DNA of 64,000 nt from the NCBI RefSeq assembly GCF_020921035.1, contig NC_063157.1:9088001-9152000 (forward strand), in the 5' to 3' direction. The notes beneath the pieces were generated by a model. That model made no database searches, was not told the origin of the DNA, and was given only the letters and a program-made list of their open reading frames with translations. Origin of the DNA: Rhodamnia argentea. Its lineage: Eukaryota > Streptophyta > Magnoliopsida > Myrtales > Myrtaceae. How positions within the stretch are numbered: the first letter of the stretch is position 1; each line of letters starts with the position of its first letter. This document shows positions 60,459 through 64,000 of the stretch, piece by piece. A program made the position numbers and the translations under genes.

Positions 60459-61627
60459 TTGTTTATCCCTGCGGGAGAAAGACAGTCCAATAGAGGGAGA
60501 GGCTCAAGACGGGAGTAATGTGGCTTTCAAACGTTGGGACGTTTGCATGGGTGGTGGAGAAACAAGATGAGGAAGTGGCCCAGGGGCACAAAGACTGACT
60601 GGACCCACGTAGGAGCAAATACCACTATTTTTTGTTTTGGATCTTCCAAATCATTCCAGCAGGAGATCCGGACCTATTTTTTTCTGATCCTTCGATAAAA
60701 AGATTCATTCTTTTCATAAAAAATAGGAGGTCTAGTATACTTCTAATTGCAGAGATAAGAAAGTACTTTGCTTTACAACGCATATAAAAATATCATTACT
60801 ACTCTATATTACTACAATCAATAAAAATACATTTCGTATTGGTTCATCTCTTTTGTTTTGAGTCATTATATCCGGTGGATGGCATGATGGGTCACCTTCC
60901 AGTGATAAAACAAAGCAAGATTTTCAGGGCATTTGCAGCATCGGATGTCTGGCCAAAGCGTGTTGACTATTTTTAGATGGTAAAAGTAGATTACTCGAGC
61001 AAAAAGAAAAGAAAAAGAATTCACGATCCAAGCAATGAACGGCTACAAATAGAGGAACCTTGCAGATAAGAGATTGATTATGGGTTTAACAACCTGCTAA
61101 ATCTGATGTCAAATGGGCGGTCATAGCAAAAAGACTTGTATAGAAAGGTACACGTTAGCCTAATCCTGCATGAGCTAGGTCCGATCGAGCTCGAGAAACT
61201 GGCATGTCGTTGTTTATAGCAGACAAGCTCGAGTCGCAAAGTTAGGTTCACCCTTTAATTTGAACCGTCCCTACCTGCCGATCTAGACAATCTAGAGGTG
61301 GATTAACCCTTGGTTACCAACAACTTCTGCCATAGTAAACGCAAGGTTTCAGACTCAGTTCAATTATCGGTTAGGCCGAGCACCTAGTGACATGGCCTGC
61401 TAAATTCAGCTAGTTGTTAGTCAAAGTATCTATGCAAGCTTGATTAGGAGTGAGAACACGTATAACCAAATGATGGTTTTGAACTGAACATAACAAACGG
61501 GGCAACTTCAAATCAGCTTGGCTTCAGTTGAGCGATTTGAGCCCAGTTTGGCTGGACCCTAGCTCATGCCTGGTTCAATCGAGAAATGAATGTATCCACC
61601 TTAATACATGAATGCGAAAATGCGAGC

Positions 61628-61664
<37 letters not shown>

Positions 61665-61908
61665 AAACAATATCTTAACTATCATATTTAGCAGTAACTT
61701 CCAGGCATCTGTCCCTAAGGATGAACAAGCATTGCGAATGACCTATACAACAAATATCGGCGCAAAAGTGAACGCAAGCTAGTTCAGCTACTATGAGGCA
61801 TGTTGGAGTGCAGGTAACTACATTATCAGCAAACTAATTAAGGTCAATCAAGCTATTTTCACCTAGATTTCCCAACAGAGAGAGAGGAAGAAAAACAGGG
61901 AAGCGGCT
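60459..61908. other. Intergenic: ndhN promoter side and receptor-kinase 3' flank
   Basis: No gene is seen. 61630-61662 is a (GA)n microsatellite. 61150-61570 has Leu-linker-like phrases (gagctcgagaaact) and may include an old repeat, but I could not define ends. The ndhN leader and promoter should lie in the first few hundred bases. Confidence 0.55.
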
Positions 61909-62815
61909 TTATCTCGGGGTGACCGTCGGCGTAACTCCGCTGATGAGATCGCTGCCGGAGACATCGTATGACACATTAGGATTCATTATCTCGGAAGAAG
62001 AGGACGGCGGTGTCATTTTCTTTGTGGCCTCGATTGAGATGGATTCTGTCGTCCTACCATCTGACTTGGGTGTCATTAGCCATATGCTTTCCAGCTCGCG
62101 CACGACGTCTGCCATTGAGGGCCGTGCATCTGTCTCATCTCGACAACATGTCAGGGCTAACATCAGGAACTTCTCGACGCATTCTGAAGGATAAGATCCC
62201 ATGCTTCCATCAACGATAGAGGAGATGGTGCCAGATTGGTATGCGGTATTCACCTGCCATGCCGACTATAAAGTTACACACCAGAATACGGTGTAACTGA
62301 TGTATTACCATTCTATTAGTAAGTATCACATGGTAATAAAATTCCATAAGCTCTGGTCATAGAATGATTAGGAAAACTATCAAGGATCAACGAATGTACT
62401 TCTCTGTGTTACACATAATGTAGAGTCCCACGATACTCATAAAGCTCCTTTTAGATCAGGGAAACAAATTACGAAGTCAGCACAATCAGGATCCACTTCA
62501 AAGCCTTCGACTGTCCTGCTAAACTGTTTGCTCCCAGGTATACATAGAGAGAAAATCTCATGCACTGGAGCCAATATAATAAAATGCACTCTCCTTGCTC
62601 TCAGCCATTTCATACCACTAGGGAGCACATACTCTCTTTCCAGGTAATCATGTAAAAGAACTGAAACATTATGATATTACCTCACGAACAATGTTTTTGC
62701 CATGCGAGATGGGCTGCATCCCGGTCAATAGCTCCAAAAACACGACACCGAGGCTATAAACATCGCTCTTGTCTGTCAATTTATGAGTCAAGAAGTACTC
62801 CGGGTCAAGATAACC
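61909..62815 (-). CDS. LRR receptor-like kinase, C-terminal two exons (partial)
   Basis: 3' end of a plant leucine-rich-repeat receptor kinase. Two exons are visible: 62815-62681 (45 codons) and 62253-61909 (114 codons plus stop), joined in phase 0. The first gives the C-lobe just after the activation loop: [20 protein letters not shown] (APE-type PEY and the DVYSLGV helix F start), then [19 protein letters not shown]. The second gives the last kinase helices ([19 protein letters not shown]) and a Ser/Thr-rich tail ending [10 protein letters not shown]. The tail matches the LRR VIII-1 subfamily (At1g06840-like) as I recall it. Ligand and role are unknown. Upstream exons (catalytic loop, N-lobe, membrane span, LRRs) lie beyond the window. 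Confidence 0.88.
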
Positions 62816-64000
62816 CTGCAAAAATTTAACATAGACAAGACACTCATATTCCCATCTTGTAAACCATGATCAAACCAGATTCTGGAGATTAGCTTGTACA
62901 TAAGCAAAGAAGAAAGAGCAAGAAGGCAAGCAAAGAAGAAAGAGCAAGCAAATAAATCTTTTGGATATTGAATAGCTAAATTGTGATGCATCGGCAGTGA
63001 ATTAGAAATTAAGAATATATGCCTACTGCAAACCAGTAGTGATTTCCTAACTTTAAAGTCAGTATATTTAGGATAACGTCAGCATCGAATAAAGAATGCC
63101 ATTCTTCACTTGGGCTGAGACATATTGATACTCAGTAAAAAAGACATACAGTTATGTTAACTCCATTTCTTCTGTTTCTGACAACTCCATGTCACATATT
63201 CACCAGCTGTGTATAAATTCCAACCCCAATATCCTCACCACAATAATTTGTCTGTGATCCCTGACGTCTCATTGACAAATTGTAAATACACGTAAGCAGG
63301 TGTTGACCTCTTCTACTATTGTCGGGCATAGTGCAATCAAGTTGTTAAATGCCCTCCCACATTGTTATTTTTGCATTGTATGTCCTCCTGCTAAAGTTTC
63401 TACTTCAATTTGACATTACCTGCACTATCTATCATCTCTATCCAGAGAAAAAAAGGTTGAACCGAATTACCAATTGCATAAGAACTTTATGTCGCCATTT
63501 TTAATGGTTTCAATTGGATCAATTGGAATCCGAGATCCTGCTAACAACTGATGGCTATCGATGTAGCACTCATCGACATGACACATGGCATGAAATGTCT
63601 GTGTCGTGATACTCTTTTGCTAAAGTATCCCATATAACTTGTCTATGCGGTTTAAATGACCGTATATATACGTCGTCTACTTCTACCTAAAAACTTAAGT
63701 TTTTGTTTTGGACTCGCTAATATTGTATCAGAGCCAGATTCCACCTGAGCTTTATTTCAAGTGTGACGCTTCCCGTTTGTCAACTGCATGTATTGTTCGC
63801 AATCTGATCTACATGTGAGAGGAAGTTTTAAAGTATCCCATATTGCTTGTTTATTAGGGTTTACTATGGCCGTATACATATGCCACCCACCACCTAATAG
63901 CAGGCCTGTGGATCACGATTAAGTAAAAGCAAAAGGATACTTCTTTGATTTCTCGCCAAAATAATTTGAAAAGTTTATATGTGAATCTATGCATCAACAT
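62816..64000 (-). other. Intron of the receptor-kinase gene, with a possible LTR relic
   Basis: No upstream kinase exon was found before the window ends, so the intron is at least 1.18 kb. Near 63724-63737 'ttgtatcagagccagatt' resembles a plus-strand copia-type primer site, and 'ctaaagtatcccatat' recurs at 63619 and, as 'taaagtatcccatatt', at 63828. An LTR fragment is plausible but its borders are unclear. Confidence 0.4.

Overview
This is a plant nuclear window, most likely eudicot. The evidence is split genes with GT-AG introns, chloroplast- and mitochondrion-targeted proteins (NdhN, MCU), plant versions of listerin and MAU2, and many plant transposon relics. The order cannot be fixed from the sequence alone. 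Gene models were read by eye: each exon was placed by conserved protein sequence, AG/GT borders and phase, and no transcript or database was consulted.

Layout. 1-3.2 kb is a retroelement graveyard: an LTR-like end abuts a broken minus-strand Ty1/copia element with one LTR left. 3.3-3.65 kb holds an LRR (DRT100-like) pseudogene fragment beside a long GA tract. 4-10.8 kb has no gene I recognise and carries foldback repeats, a G-box cluster and a SINE-like copy. A single-exon WUN1/SAG20-type gene lies at 10.9-11.4 kb. 11.4-19.7 kb is again non-genic: a LINE scrap, a hAT-type MITE and several TIR or foldback elements. 19.77-37.17 kb is one large minus-strand gene, LTN1 (listerin), with 16 exons and 1,877 codons. 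Its introns carry a TRIM element, a 224-bp tandem duplication and a GC-rich repeat. 37.5-44 kb is repeat-rich. A two-exon mitochondrial calcium uniporter gene (MCU) spans 44.09-46.84 kb. A complete but decayed 5.5-kb Ty1/copia element sits 162 bp past its stop codon. MAU2/SCC4 (12 exons, plus strand) and NdhN (4 exons, minus strand) converge at 53.4-60.5 kb. The 3' end of an LRR receptor kinase gene (minus strand) closes the window.

The genes are unrelated housekeeping or stress genes: ribosome quality control, mitochondrial Ca2+ uptake, cohesin loading and chloroplast NDH assembly. They show no joint pathway, as is normal for a plant euchromatic segment. I found no evidence of a new biochemical system. 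The most unusual items are a hairpin-repeat array in the copia leader, a transition-only decay signature in that element, and a recurring family of TIR elements with a GC-rich core.
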